DNA from: Flavobacterium sp.
GTDB lineage: Bacteria > Bacteroidota > Bacteroidia > Flavobacteriales > Flavobacteriaceae
Direction: 5' to 3'
DNA length: 15,847 nucleotides
Assembly: GCA_030151255.1 (NCBI GenBank)
Contig: JASLED010000027.1
Coordinates: 1-15,847 of the forward strand
This document shows, one piece after another, positions 15,727-15,847 of this stretch. The translations under genes and the position numbers were made by a program. Under the pieces are notes generated by a model, which ran no database searches, was not told the DNA's origin, and was given only the letters and a program-made list of their open reading frames with translations. Numbering within the stretch: position 1 is the first letter of the stretch; every line of letters starts with the position of its first letter.

Positions 15727-15800
15727 AGCCGATGGAGGGACTCGAACCCACGACCTGCTGATTACAAATCAGCTGCTCTAGCCAGCTGAGCTACACCGGC
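15727..15800 (-). tRNA. tRNA-Thr (anticodon UGU), copy 2
   Basis: This 74-nt gene is identical at every position to the copy at 15617-15690, with the same anticodon TGT, same discriminator and no encoded CCA. It lies 36 bp upstream of copy 1 in the direction of transcription, with no promoter-like or terminator-like sequence obvious between them, so both probably come from one precursor. Confidence 0.97.
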
Positions 15801-15840
15801 GACTCAAATTGTATTGCAATATTTAATCTCGAAAATTTTG

Positions 15841-15847
15841 AGCCGAT
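15841..15847 (-). tRNA. probable third tRNA gene of the array, cut by the window end
   Basis: The last seven bases, AGCCGAT, preceded by TTTTG, repeat exactly the 3' end (discriminator and acceptor strand) of the two tRNA-Thr genes, 40 bp further on. Seven bases cannot establish the anticodon, so a third tRNA-Thr is likely but unproven. Confidence 0.5.

Noticed and set aside
15611..15800. Repeat-spacer pattern resembling a CRISPR array at the right end
   Set aside because: The repeat is a complete 74-nt tRNA-Thr cloverleaf, and the spacers are AT-rich and related to each other rather than unique.

Overview
The window looks like chromosome from a member of the Bacteroidota, most likely family Flavobacteriaceae. 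The DNA is strongly AT-rich, genes mostly lack strong Shine-Dalgarno sites, and there is an exact TAnnTTTG-type -7 box in front of tamB. The proteins (long TamB, CarboxypepD-reg/beta-barrel receptor, DUF3667, DUF3861) also fit that group. Genus cannot be fixed from the sequence alone.

Layout. Positions 13-1754 (minus) hold a two-gene RNA-modification unit, tsaD then rsmE, 11 bp apart. Divergent from it, about 1928-6373 (plus) is a very long tamB-like envelope gene with no conventional start codon where its N-terminus should begin. Close behind on the same strand follow an AraC-type regulator (6404-7147), a small two-helix membrane protein (7172-7402) and a DUF3861 protein (7405-7698), closed by a strong intrinsic terminator. 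Next is a complete IS982-family insertion sequence (7916-8924), bounded by 22-bp imperfect inverted repeats. A 24-bp split hairpin covers the transposase start region. The right end of the IS cuts off the 3' end of a DUF3667-like membrane gene (minus), which is preceded 1 bp upstream by a small two-helix membrane protein gene.

Positions 9987-11393 (minus) encode a NYN-LOTUS protein and a LOG-family nucleotide hydrolase, possibly co-transcribed. Divergent from LOG is an outer-membrane beta-barrel receptor (11541-13934, plus). A perfect 27-bp inverted repeat (13958-14016) serves as a shared terminator between this receptor and the convergent cardiolipin synthase gene (14022-15506, minus). The right edge (15585-15847, minus) is a tandem array of identical tRNA-Thr(UGU) genes: two complete, a third cut by the window end. 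It finishes with a terminator hairpin that starts 2 nt after the last tRNA.

Functionally the window is mostly core genome: tRNA and rRNA modification, envelope biogenesis (TamB, cardiolipin synthase, outer-membrane receptor) and tRNA genes. One mobile element has damaged a neighbour. I see no CRISPR array, phage module, toxin-antitoxin pair or recognisable defence island. The points most worth checking are the hairpin over the transposase start, the tamB start, the small AraC/DUF3861 cluster, the IS-truncated gene and the tRNA-Thr array.
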